A DNA stretch of 64,000 nucleotides from Mucilaginibacter sp. UBA5151. GTDB lineage: Bacteria; Bacteroidota; Bacteroidia; Sphingobacteriales; Sphingobacteriaceae. Below, in pieces: positions 54,096 to 62,087 of this stretch. The stretch covers positions 1 to 64,000 of the forward strand of contig DHXR01000021.1 in NCBI GenBank assembly GCA_002413785.1, in the 5' to 3' direction. The first letter of the stretch is position 1. The number at the start of each line of letters is the position of its first letter. Below the pieces are notes generated by a model. That model saw only the letters and a list, made by a program, of their open reading frames with translations. It was not told where the DNA came from and searched no databases. The position numbers and the translations under genes were made by a program.

Positions 54096-54668
54096 ATGGA
54101 AACTATATCTTTTAAAGCGGTTCACAATATTGTTGATCACTGGTGGTTGATTTTGCTTTCAGGGGTTCTGCTGATTGGTATGGGCGTTTGGGTAATCCTT
54201 TTACCTGTTTCGTCCTGCATCGCATTAACCTTCACTTTTTCATTCATCGTATTGGCCGCAGGGTTATTCGAAATTGTATTTTCGCTGATCAATTACAAGG
54301 TATTAAATAGTTGGGGATGGACATTGACAGGCGGGATAATTGATTTGATAATTGGACTGTTCCTGCTTTTAAATCCCGGGGTAACCATGGCTGTTTTATC
54401 CCTTATTTTTGGTTTCTGGCTGCTTTTCAGAGGTGTTATTGCCGTCGGGAATGCAATCAATATGCGCCGTTATGGCTTTTCCGACTGGGGCTGGCTTTTA
54501 ATTACAGGGCTCATTATTATTATTTTAGCATCACTGATATTTGTCGATCCCGGTTTTGGTGCAGCAACTATGGTTGTCCTGATCGAGATAGCCTTTATTT
54601 TTGCCGGAATTTTCCGTATCGTTTTTTCGTTAATGCTCCGGAAATTTAATGATGAGTTTAAGAGCTGA
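54096..54668 (+). CDS. HdeD-family (DUF308) membrane protein
   Basis: 190 aa with six hydrophobic segments in three tandem DUF308 helical pairs (for example LILLSGVLLIGMGVWVILLP, GIIDLIIGLFLLLNPG, GLIIIILASLIFVDPG). HdeD is an acid-stress membrane protein of unclear mechanism. No operator of the local type directly precedes it; it follows the ppsA terminator by 18 bases, so partial read-through is likely. Confidence 0.88.
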   Translation: METISFKAVHNIVDHWWLILLSGVLLIGMGVWVILLPVSSCIALTFTFSFIVLAAGLFEIVFSLINYKVLNSWGWTLTGGIIDLIIGLFLLLNPGVTMAVLSLIFGFWLLFRGVIAVGNAINMRRYGFSDWGWLLITGLIIIILASLIFVDPGFGAATMVVLIEIAFIFAGIFRIVFSLMLRKFNDEFKS

Positions 54669-54727
54669 TTGAATTCAGGTGTGCCGATGTGACGATCAGG
54701 ATAATTTACATCCTCACATGCATATTT

Positions 54728-54793
54728 ATGACTTCTATCACAACAGTGAATGAGGAGTATCACTCATAACCGCCTTTTTGTGCCTTATATTTA
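54728..54793 (+). promoter_or_regulatory. mlaEFD promoter with two CRP/FNR-like operators
   Basis: ATGAC-TTCT-ATCAC at 54728-54741 and ATGAG-GAGT-ATCAC at 54750-54763 (one mismatch in the left half), centres exactly 22 bp apart. The -7 box TATATTTA at 54786-54793 ends 36.5 bp from the second centre. The mlaE ATG is 49 bases past the box. Confidence 0.72.
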
Positions 54794-54841
54794 TATTAAA
54801 TCAGCAATTGTTTGTTTTAATAATTATATATTTAATTAAAT

Positions 54842-55615
54842 ATGGCATTAACAGGGAAGGCAGGCGAATTTTTTGATGAAACCGGCAGGATCGCAAGGTT
54901 TGCAGGTCGGTTTTTTACCATGGGCTTAAAGCCCAGGTACGAAATCAGGGAACTGCTGACCCAATGTTTTATTATCGGGTATAAATCCCTGCCGCTTATC
55001 GGTTTAACCGGGTTCATTATGGGCCTGGTATTAACCATCCAGTTGCGGCCCTCACTAACCGCATACGGCGTTGAATCGGAACTGCCGGTTATGGTGGGTA
55101 TAGCCATTGTGAGAGAAATTGGCCCGGTGATTACCGCTTTGATATTTGCAGGTAAAATTGGCAGCAGTATCGGCGCCGAATTGGGGTCAATGAAAGTAAC
55201 GGAACAAATAGACGCCATGGAAGTTAGCGGTACAAACCCTTTTAAATATCTGGTGGCGACAAGGATTGCGGCGTCAACATTAATGCTGCCGGTTTTAACT
55301 ATATTAGGCGATGCTATTTCTATGTACGGCGCCTACATCGGTGTAAATATCCGTTCTGTAACCAGTTTTCATTTGTTTTTCTCACAGATATTTAATTCGC
55401 TCAGTTTTGGCGATTTGGCGCCGGCGGTTATTAAAACATTTTTCTTTGGTTTTGCCGTTGGCCTTATTGGTTGTTTTAAGGGTTATAATTCCAGCAAGGG
55501 GACCCGGGGAGTTGGTAGTTCGGCAAATTCTGCCGTCGTACTTTCCTCTGTTCTGATTTTTATAATAGATTTCCTGGCTGTGCAGCTAACCGATATACTC
55601 GGGTTAAATTATTAG
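54842..55615 (+). CDS. MlaE-type ABC transporter permease (lipid transport)
   Basis: 257 aa. Five or so membrane segments and the MlaE/YrbE pattern: LTGFIMGLVLTIQLRP, IVREIGPVITALIFAGKIGSS, GAELGSMKVTEQIDAMEVSG. With the ATPase and MCE protein that follow, it moves phospholipids between inner and outer membrane. Its stop (TAG) overlaps the GTG codon before the ATPase start, so the genes are coupled. Confidence 0.93.
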   Translation: MALTGKAGEFFDETGRIARFAGRFFTMGLKPRYEIRELLTQCFIIGYKSLPLIGLTGFIMGLVLTIQLRPSLTAYGVESELPVMVGIAIVREIGPVITALIFAGKIGSSIGAELGSMKVTEQIDAMEVSGTNPFKYLVATRIAASTLMLPVLTILGDAISMYGAYIGVNIRSVTSFHLFFSQIFNSLSFGDLAPAVIKTFFFGFAVGLIGCFKGYNSSKGTRGVGSSANSAVVLSSVLIFIIDFLAVQLTDILGLNY

Positions 55616-55617
55616 TG

Positions 55618-56397
55618 ATGTTATCGAAAAAGGAGACACCGGCTATAACCGATACCAGTAAAAACAGTGGGGAAGATGTTATCGTTGTTGAACATATATA
55701 TAAAAGGTTTGGTACAAACATAGTTCTGGAAGATTTTAACCTTGTGGTAAAAAGGGAAGAAAATGTGGTGGTTTTGGGCAAATCAGGGGCTGGCAAATCG
55801 GTTTTAATCAAGTGTATAATTAGCCTGCTAAAGCCCGATAAAGGCCGCATCCTGGTATTCGGGGAAAATGTGCCCGAATTAAACCATGATGAACTGGACC
55901 GGATACGCGCCAAAATCGGTTTTCTTTTCCAGGGAAATGCCCTTTACGATTCTATGACTGTTCGCGAAAACCTCGAATTTCCGCTGCGCAGGCACTGGAT
56001 AGATTTTTCGCAGAAGGATGTGGACGCCCTGGTAATGGACGCCCTGGAAAATGTAGGTTTAACCCATACCGTGGATATGATGCCCGAGGAGTTGTCAGGA
56101 GGGATGCTCAAACGGGTTGCATTGGCAAGAACGATGATATTGAAGCCCGATGTTATTTTGTATGATGAACCGACAACCGGCCTCGACCCGGTTACGGCAA
56201 GAGAGATTGATAATCTGATCATTAAATTGCAAAAGAAATATCAAACCTCATCGATCATTATTTCGCACGATATGAATTGTGTGAAAAATACTGCTGACAG
56301 GGTAGTATTGCTGTTGGATGGGAAATGTTATATTGAAGGGGCTTATGAGGAACTTGAACGTTCAAATGATGAAAAAATAAAGCAGTTTTTTGAATAA
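55618..56397 (+). CDS. MlaF-type ABC transporter ATPase
   Basis: 259 aa from the ATG at 55618; a GTG at 55615 overlaps the mlaE stop and is an alternative start. Walker A LGKSGAGKSVLIK, signature LSGGMLKRVALARTM, Walker B VILYDEPTTGLD and the switch His in IISHDMN are all intact. It powers the MlaE permease. Confidence 0.93.
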   Translation: MLSKKETPAITDTSKNSGEDVIVVEHIYKRFGTNIVLEDFNLVVKREENVVVLGKSGAGKSVLIKCIISLLKPDKGRILVFGENVPELNHDELDRIRAKIGFLFQGNALYDSMTVRENLEFPLRRHWIDFSQKDVDALVMDALENVGLTHTVDMMPEELSGGMLKRVALARTMILKPDVILYDEPTTGLDPVTAREIDNLIIKLQKKYQTSSIIISHDMNCVKNTADRVVLLLDGKCYIEGAYEELERSNDEKIKQFFE

Positions 56398-56403
56398 TTA
56401 ATC

Positions 56404-57381
56404 ATGGCAAACCAGGAAGGGAACAATATTAAACTCGGCGTATTTGTACTGGCAGGATTGTTCGTATTGATATTCGCTTTTTATATGATCGGCAAAAATC
56501 AAAATATGTTCGGATCAAATTTTGAGTTGAAAACGCGCTTTTACAACCTTAACGGCTTAGCTGAAGGCAACAACGTATTGTTTTCTGGGATACAGGCCGG
56601 TACTGTAAAAAATATAAAACTTATTAATGATACCACCATTGAAGCTACAATGCTTATTGACGATAAGATAAGAAAATATATCCATAAAAATGCAGTGGTA
56701 GCCATTGGCACCGAAGGGCTGATGGGGAATAAAATTGTTAATATTTCACCGGGGAAAGGTGCAAGCCCCCTGGTTGCGGAAGGCGACTTGCTGGCTGCCC
56801 AAAAAAACATCAGTACCGACGAAATGCTGCAAACCTTGTCAAAAACAAGTAACAATGTGGCTATAATATCCGAAGCCCTGAAAGGTACTGTTTTACGCGT
56901 TAACGGCAGCGCCCTTTTGGATTTGTTTAATGATAAGAGTATTGGGGTAAGCTTAAAATCCTCATTGAAAAATATCAGCAAAGCAACTGCCAATGCAAGT
57001 GAAATAACGCAAAGTTTGAATAAAATAGTAGCGCAAATAAAAAATGGGAAAGGCGGGGCCGGTGTTTTACTGTCAGACACAGCCTTTGCAGGCAACTTAA
57101 AAGAAGCTATGGTCAGAATAAAGTCGGCAAGCGATAATGCCAATCAAATGACCATCCAGCTGAATAATATGGTAAAAGAAATTCAACAGGAACTGGGCAA
57201 TGGAAAGGGTCCGCTTAATACTTTGTTAAAAGATTCGGTGATGACCAAAAACCTGAGCAGGAGTATGGATAATATTCAGAAAGGCACAGATAATTTTAAC
57301 CAGGATATGGAAGCCCTGAAGCATAATTTTTTGCTTCGCAGTTACTTTAAAAAACTGGAAAAAGAGAAGCAAAATAAATAG
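56404..57381 (+). CDS. MlaD-type MCE-domain substrate-binding protein
   Basis: 325 aa. One N-terminal membrane anchor (LGVFVLAGLFVLIFAFYMIG, about 12-31), an MCE domain (about 38-115, TRFYNLNGLAEGNNVLFSGI and MGNKIVNISPG), and a long helical tail with DUF3573-like Ser/Asn-rich stretches (140-325). It binds lipids in the periplasm. Starts 6 bases after mlaF. The tail is longer than in E. coli MlaD (183 aa), as common in Bacteroidota. Confidence 0.92.
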   Translation: MANQEGNNIKLGVFVLAGLFVLIFAFYMIGKNQNMFGSNFELKTRFYNLNGLAEGNNVLFSGIQAGTVKNIKLINDTTIEATMLIDDKIRKYIHKNAVVAIGTEGLMGNKIVNISPGKGASPLVAEGDLLAAQKNISTDEMLQTLSKTSNNVAIISEALKGTVLRVNGSALLDLFNDKSIGVSLKSSLKNISKATANASEITQSLNKIVAQIKNGKGGAGVLLSDTAFAGNLKEAMVRIKSASDNANQMTIQLNNMVKEIQQELGNGKGPLNTLLKDSVMTKNLSRSMDNIQKGTDNFNQDMEALKHNFLLRSYFKKLEKEKQNK

Positions 57382-57496
57382 GGAAAAAATAGGGAGGTAA
57401 TTAACATTACATGCAGCAACTGCGGTAATATTTTTCTGCTTTAAATAAACCAAAAAAATGCGGGGGCAAACTCAATGATAGGCTCATGGGCTTTGC

Positions 57497-57553
57497 ATCA
57501 TTTAATTCTATGACCGCCGTCATTCTTTTGCTAAATATCATTTAGAAACTTTA
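57497..57553 (+). promoter_or_regulatory. Promoter with CRP/FNR-like operator before smORF-BON-ftsH
   Basis: ATGAC-CGCC-GTCAT at 57510-57523 (centre 57516.5) is a perfect palindrome in both halves. The -7 box AAACTTTA at 57546-57553 ends 36.5 bp from the centre. A right half-site ATCAT at 57497-57501 is in the 22-bp upstream register. The gap 57382-57740 otherwise holds one small open frame (57612-57698). Confidence 0.65.
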
Positions 57554-57611
57554 CATATAATCGGATTTGTGTTGTGAAAATTCCGGGTAAATTTCAATTA
57601 AAACCATCACT

Positions 57612-57698
57612 ATGAAAAAGTTTACCTATTATCTGTTATCAGGCAGCCTCTTGTTTTTTTGTTTTACGGTTACAGCTATTGGTTTGGTAAGTAATTGA
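57612..57698 (+). CDS. Small membrane-type peptide (28 aa)
   Basis: MKKFTYYLLSGSLLFF then CFTVTAIGLVSN: a basic start and one hydrophobic helix, like a tiny membrane peptide or an isolated signal peptide. It begins 59 bases after the -7 box at 57546-57553 and ends 42 bases before the BON gene, so it is the first frame of that transcript. Too short for homology judgement; it could be a leader peptide or a leftover signal peptide. Confidence 0.4.
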   Translation: MKKFTYYLLSGSLLFFCFTVTAIGLVSN

Positions 57699-57740
57699 GC
57701 AGGAAAACTATCTGTTTATTAACATTTTATATTTAAAACT

Positions 57741-58409
57741 ATGAAAACTGACATCTTAATTCAAAATGATGTAATGGATGAACTCCAATGGGAACCCTTC
57801 CTGAATTCATCCGAGATTGGTGTAGCCGTTAAACATGGCGTGGTAACACTATCGGGGATTGTTGATACCTACTCAAAAAAATTAGCTGCTGAAAAGGCCG
57901 CCAAAAGGGTGGCCGGTGTAAAAGCTGTTGCAGAAGATATACAAGTAGGGATATCTCCGGACGACCATAAAACAGACGCCGAAATAGCCGAAGCTGTGGT
58001 TAATACTTTAAAATGGCACACCACTATCCCCGACGGAAAAATCACCATAAAAGTAGAAGACGGAGTTGTAAAACTTGAAGGGGAGGTTGAATGGGAATAT
58101 GAACGCCAAAATGCAAAAAAAGCTATACAGGATTTGACAGGTGTGCGTTCTGTATTTAATTTAATTACGGTTAAACCGAAGATCACTCCGGCCGATATCA
58201 AACAAAAGATAAATGCTGCCTTTCACAGGAATGCAAGCGTTGATGCGGAAAAAATTACTGCCGATATAATAGGACATGTGGTGATACTAAGTGGAAAAGT
58301 ACATTCATTCAGCGAAAAGGAAAGTGCCGAAAGCGCCGCCTGGGCTGCCCCCGGTGTATCGCGTGTTGAAAATAAACTGGAAATAGAAGAACATGAATTT
58401 GCTTTTTAG
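57741..58409 (+). CDS. Three-BON-domain protein
   Basis: 222 aa made of three BON domains (about 6-70, 77-145, 152-219), each with the hydrophobic GVVTLSG/GVVKLEG/GHVVILSG turn and the AEKAAKRVAGVKAVAEDI or similar end. No signal peptide is visible, so it is cytosolic, unlike OsmY. BON domains bind lipid or help membrane integrity and appear in stress proteins. It is next to ftsH (39 bases). Confidence 0.92.
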   Translation: MKTDILIQNDVMDELQWEPFLNSSEIGVAVKHGVVTLSGIVDTYSKKLAAEKAAKRVAGVKAVAEDIQVGISPDDHKTDAEIAEAVVNTLKWHTTIPDGKITIKVEDGVVKLEGEVEWEYERQNAKKAIQDLTGVRSVFNLITVKPKITPADIKQKINAAFHRNASVDAEKITADIIGHVVILSGKVHSFSEKESAESAAWAAPGVSRVENKLEIEEHEFAF

Positions 58410-58448
58410 CGCGGGTATTTGAATTTGCCGGGTGCCCGGTGATAAAGT

Positions 58449-60392
58449 ATGAAAAACAATAAAGCCAAACCACCCCCCTCACAAGAAGATCGTCCTGTAA
58501 AACGATTTAACCTGGTATGGCTATACCTGCCCATCATAGTATTATTTTTATTTTACCCCTGGTCGGGTTCTTCAATCAAAGAAATTACCTGGCAGCAATT
58601 TGAAAAAGACATACTTAGCCGCAAAGCTGCGGAAAAACTGGTGGTAGTAAATAATGAAAAAGTAGAGGTATATATAAAAAAAAGTCTGGCTAATGATAAA
58701 GCATTTAAGGATGTTTTTAAACCTGGTTTCGGCAGTGAAATAAACGCCGGGCCGCACTATTTTTTCAGTATAGGGTCAGTTGAAACATTCGACCGGGAAT
58801 TGGATGATGCTGAGAAGGGTTTTTCTGTTAATGACAAAATACCCGTCACCTACACTAAAGAGACCAACTGGTTTTTGAATAGCATCGGCTGGTTGTTGCC
58901 CATTGTGTTGATTTTTGCATTTTGGTATTACACGCTCCGGGGTTCGGCAGGTATGGCCGGGGCAGGCGGCGGCGGTTCTATTTTTAATTTTGGCAAAACA
59001 ACGGCTACCCTGATAGGCAAAGAAAACAGCAATATTACTTTTAATGATGTGGCCGGGCTTGAGGAGGCACAAATGGAAGTGCGCGAAATTGTTGATTTTT
59101 TAAAAAGCCCGGATACCTATACCAAATTGGGCGCTAAAATTCCAAAGGGGGTGATTTTGGTTGGTCCGCCGGGAACAGGTAAGACACTTTTGGCAAAGGC
59201 CGTGGCAGGAGAGGCCCGGGTGCCGTTCTTTTCCATTTCAGGATCCGAATTTGTGGAAATGTTTGTTGGCGTGGGCGCCTCAAGGGTACGCGACCTGTTT
59301 AAACGGGCCAAGGAAAAAGCGCCATGCATAATTTTTATTGATGAGATCGACGCCATCGGGCGGTCGAGGGGTAAAGGCGCATTCCTTACCGGCGCAAATG
59401 ATGAAAGGGAAAGCACCCTTAACCAGCTTTTAACAGAAATGGACGGCTTTGGTACTAATAACGGCGTAATTGTACTGGCTGCATCCAACCGGGCCGATAT
59501 GCTTGATCCGGCCTTGCTGCGCCCCGGAAGATTTGACAGGCATATCTACCTGGAGCTTCCAAACACGACCGAAAGAGAAGCAATTTTTAAAGTACACCTG
59601 CGGCCCCTGGTAATGGATGAGACTGTTGATGTACATTTTCTGGCATCGCAGACCCCCGGTTTCTCAGGCGCCGACATTGCAAATATTTGCAATGAATCTG
59701 CCTTGATTGCTGCAAGAAAGAAAGAAGATAAAATTGGTAAACAGGATTTTACGGATGCCATTGACCGGGTTGTTGCGGGCTCGGAAAAGAAAAGCAAGAT
59801 TATTTTACCGGAAGAAAAGAAAATTATAGCTTACCATGAAGCCGGTCATGCCGTAGTGAGCTGGCTGCTGAAAAATGTTGATCCTATTATAAAAGTTTCC
59901 ATCATTCCGCGCGGTAAATCATTAGGGGCCGCCTGGTACCTGCCCGAAGAAAAACAATTGATGCGTAAACAGGCGTTTACTGAAAATTTATCCGCCGCTT
60001 TAGGCGGCAGGGCAGCCGAAGAAATTATGTTCGGGGAAGTGTCCACAGGCGCTTTGGATGACCTTGAAAAAGTAACCAAAGAAGCCTATACCATGGTGGC
60101 CTATTATGGATTTAATGAAAAGATTGGGAACACCAGTTATTACGATTCAACCGGCGAGCATGATATGAGTATTCAAAAACCTTTCAGCGAAGAAACAGGT
60201 AAAATGATTGATGAAGAAGTGCGCAAACTGGTGAGCGATGTTTATTTCAATACCAAAGAACTGCTCGAACAAAATAAAGGATACTTACAAAAAGTAGCCG
60301 AATTACTGTTAAAGAAAGAGGTGGTATATAAGGAAGACCTGGAAGCCATTTTAGGCAAGCGCCCGACTGGCGAAAAATCTGTTAAAGCCTAA
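58449..60392 (+). CDS. ftsH: ATP-dependent zinc metalloprotease FtsH
   Basis: 647 aa. Two membrane helices (about 23-40 and 142-160) with a periplasmic loop, an AAA domain (Walker A GPPGTGKT at 240-247, Walker [28 protein letters not shown]), and a peptidase domain with HEAGH at 463-467. It degrades unassembled membrane proteins and some regulators. Bacteroidota often carry more than one FtsH; its place next to BON and Mla genes suggests a membrane-stress role. Confidence 0.95.
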   Translation: MKNNKAKPPPSQEDRPVKRFNLVWLYLPIIVLFLFYPWSGSSIKEITWQQFEKDILSRKAAEKLVVVNNEKVEVYIKKSLANDKAFKDVFKPGFGSEINAGPHYFFSIGSVETFDRELDDAEKGFSVNDKIPVTYTKETNWFLNSIGWLLPIVLIFAFWYYTLRGSAGMAGAGGGGSIFNFGKTTATLIGKENSNITFNDVAGLEEAQMEVREIVDFLKSPDTYTKLGAKIPKGVILVGPPGTGKTLLAKAVAGEARVPFFSISGSEFVEMFVGVGASRVRDLFKRAKEKAPCIIFIDEIDAIGRSRGKGAFLTGANDERESTLNQLLTEMDGFGTNNGVIVLAASNRADMLDPALLRPGRFDRHIYLELPNTTEREAIFKVHLRPLVMDETVDVHFLASQTPGFSGADIANICNESALIAARKKEDKIGKQDFTDAIDRVVAGSEKKSKIILPEEKKIIAYHEAGHAVVSWLLKNVDPIIKVSIIPRGKSLGAAWYLPEEKQLMRKQAFTENLSAALGGRAAEEIMFGEVSTGALDDLEKVTKEAYTMVAYYGFNEKIGNTSYYDSTGEHDMSIQKPFSEETGKMIDEEVRKLVSDVYFNTKELLEQNKGYLQKVAELLLKKEVVYKEDLEAILGKRPTGEKSVKA

Positions 60393-60577
60393 AGTAATTT
60401 GGCAGCCAATTCTTCGGAACAAATAATCAGGCCGCCAACCGCCTTGTCTTTTTTTACACGGGAACTTAATTTCCAGCGTACCGGTTTTGAAGAACCGGGT
60501 TCTATTTCCAAATGAGTTTTAATATTTTTTGCAGTCCCGGTTACCAGTATCCGTCTAAAGTGTTTAAAGCCATAAGC
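60389..60577 (-). pseudogene. Remnant of a PAS-domain protein
   Basis: The minus-strand frame from 60577 to the stop at 60389-60391 encodes about 62 residues that include PVRWKLSSRVKKDKAVGGLI then [11 protein letters not shown]. This matches the end of a PAS domain, compare WLRWEIRPWYKSDKAIGGLL in the protein at 62088-63587. A stop lies just upstream in frame (60578-60580) and no good start exists, so it is a fragment. Its stop overlaps the ftsH stop, tail to tail. The rest of the 60393-60699 gap holds nothing else supported. Confidence 0.6.
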
Positions 60578-60699
60578 TTATATGAGTTTAATCATTTTTT
60601 AAATAAGCCATTATGTTCAATTTTAGCAATTGATTAAAAGTGGGCAAGGAAGTAGAATTTTTTTAGTAATGGGACATCAAAATACCGCATATAATAACA

Positions 60700-62043
60700 A
60701 TGAAAATACATAAAAAACTGCCTGCACTGCTTTATGCAGGCTGCGGGTTTTCACTTTTTTTGGTTATGTTGGTTGGGGCTACTTCATTGTTTTTTTCTGA
60801 GCGTCAAAAACAAAAGGAAAAGAGGATAGCGCATACTTACCGCGTTTTGGAAAATGTACACTCCGTTTATCATCATTTATATGAAATGGGTATGGATAAA
60901 CAAAGGTACAGGAGCACCGGGGTAACTATGTTTTTTCAATCATATCATAGCCATAGCGATAGTTTACTTGATGATTTGAGCGCCCTGAATATGCTGGTAG
61001 CTGATAATCCCGCACAGGCGGCAAAGATAAGACAGCTCAGGCTACAGATCAATGACCTTTTAAATTTCTGGCAGCAGGAAGATATTAATCTTAAGAACTC
61101 TGATGCCGGATCGCTGCTTAAAGTTACCTGGTCCGAAAAGGAAAAAGTAGATAACATCAGGCTTGAAATTACAGCGATCAGCGATATTGAACGCGAAGGT
61201 TTAAAGCAAAGTGAAGATGGAAATGTATTGCTAAGGCAAAGAACGGAGTTTGCCATTGTGGCCGGTACATTACTGATACTGGTACTGGTATGTTTTTTAA
61301 TCTATTTTATTTTACAGGAATTGAGAAACAGGATAGACGCTTACCAGCATGAAAAGGAGATCAGCCAGTTAAAAAGCAATTTTGTTTCCCTTGCTTCGCA
61401 CGAGTTCCGTACGCCGTTAGGGTCAATACTGTTATCGGTTTCGCTTATTGAAAAATATATAAAATTGCACGATACTGATAATGCCTTTAAACACAGCCAA
61501 AAAATAAAAACGGGGGTAAATAACCTTAAATGTATTCTTGAGGATTTCCTGTCGCTTGAGAAATTGGATGCCGGCAGAATGAAAGCCGTGATCCACCCCT
61601 TTGACCTTGTTGAACTTTGTGAAGATATTATTGATGAAATGCAGCATACTGCCGGACCCGGCCAAACGCTGCGTTTCAGGCATACCGGGGCGATCCGGAT
61701 AGTTAACCTCGACAGGAACCTAATGCGGAACGCAATCATTAACCTGATTAACAATTCAATAAAATATGCCGGGGATATTGCAATTATTGTGCTCGAAACG
61801 AATATTAAGGACAACCATGTGGTTATTTCAATAAAAGATAACGGCGCCGGCATTGCCGAACATGAGCAAAAGGAATTGTTTACGCCATTTTTCAGGGTAA
61901 ACAATACCGGCAATATACCCGGCACCGGACTGGGTTTAAGTATAGTTTCGAGGTACGTAAAATTAATGCATGGGGCCATCTCATTTTCGAGTGTGCCTTA
62001 TAAAGAAACCTGCTTTAAAATGTCGTTTCTAAATGCATTGTAA
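60700..62043 (+). CDS. Membrane sensor histidine kinase
   Basis: 447 aa. Transmembrane helices at about 9-29 and 187-208 enclose a helical sensor region (30-185, four-helix bundle type, CHASE3-like). Then HisKA with phospho-His H234 in HEFRTPLGS, and HATPase with NLINNSIKYAG, DNGAGI, and GTGLGLSIV. No receiver domain. The response regulator at 63894 is a probable partner, with a PAS protein between them. Signal unknown. Confidence 0.93.
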   Translation: MKIHKKLPALLYAGCGFSLFLVMLVGATSLFFSERQKQKEKRIAHTYRVLENVHSVYHHLYEMGMDKQRYRSTGVTMFFQSYHSHSDSLLDDLSALNMLVADNPAQAAKIRQLRLQINDLLNFWQQEDINLKNSDAGSLLKVTWSEKEKVDNIRLEITAISDIEREGLKQSEDGNVLLRQRTEFAIVAGTLLILVLVCFLIYFILQELRNRIDAYQHEKEISQLKSNFVSLASHEFRTPLGSILLSVSLIEKYIKLHDTDNAFKHSQKIKTGVNNLKCILEDFLSLEKLDAGRMKAVIHPFDLVELCEDIIDEMQHTAGPGQTLRFRHTGAIRIVNLDRNLMRNAIINLINNSIKYAGDIAIIVLETNIKDNHVVISIKDNGAGIAEHEQKELFTPFFRVNNTGNIPGTGLGLSIVSRYVKLMHGAISFSSVPYKETCFKMSFLNAL

Positions 62044-62087
62044 GGTATTGGTGGAATTAAGTGTTTAAACTTTATATTTACTTTTAA

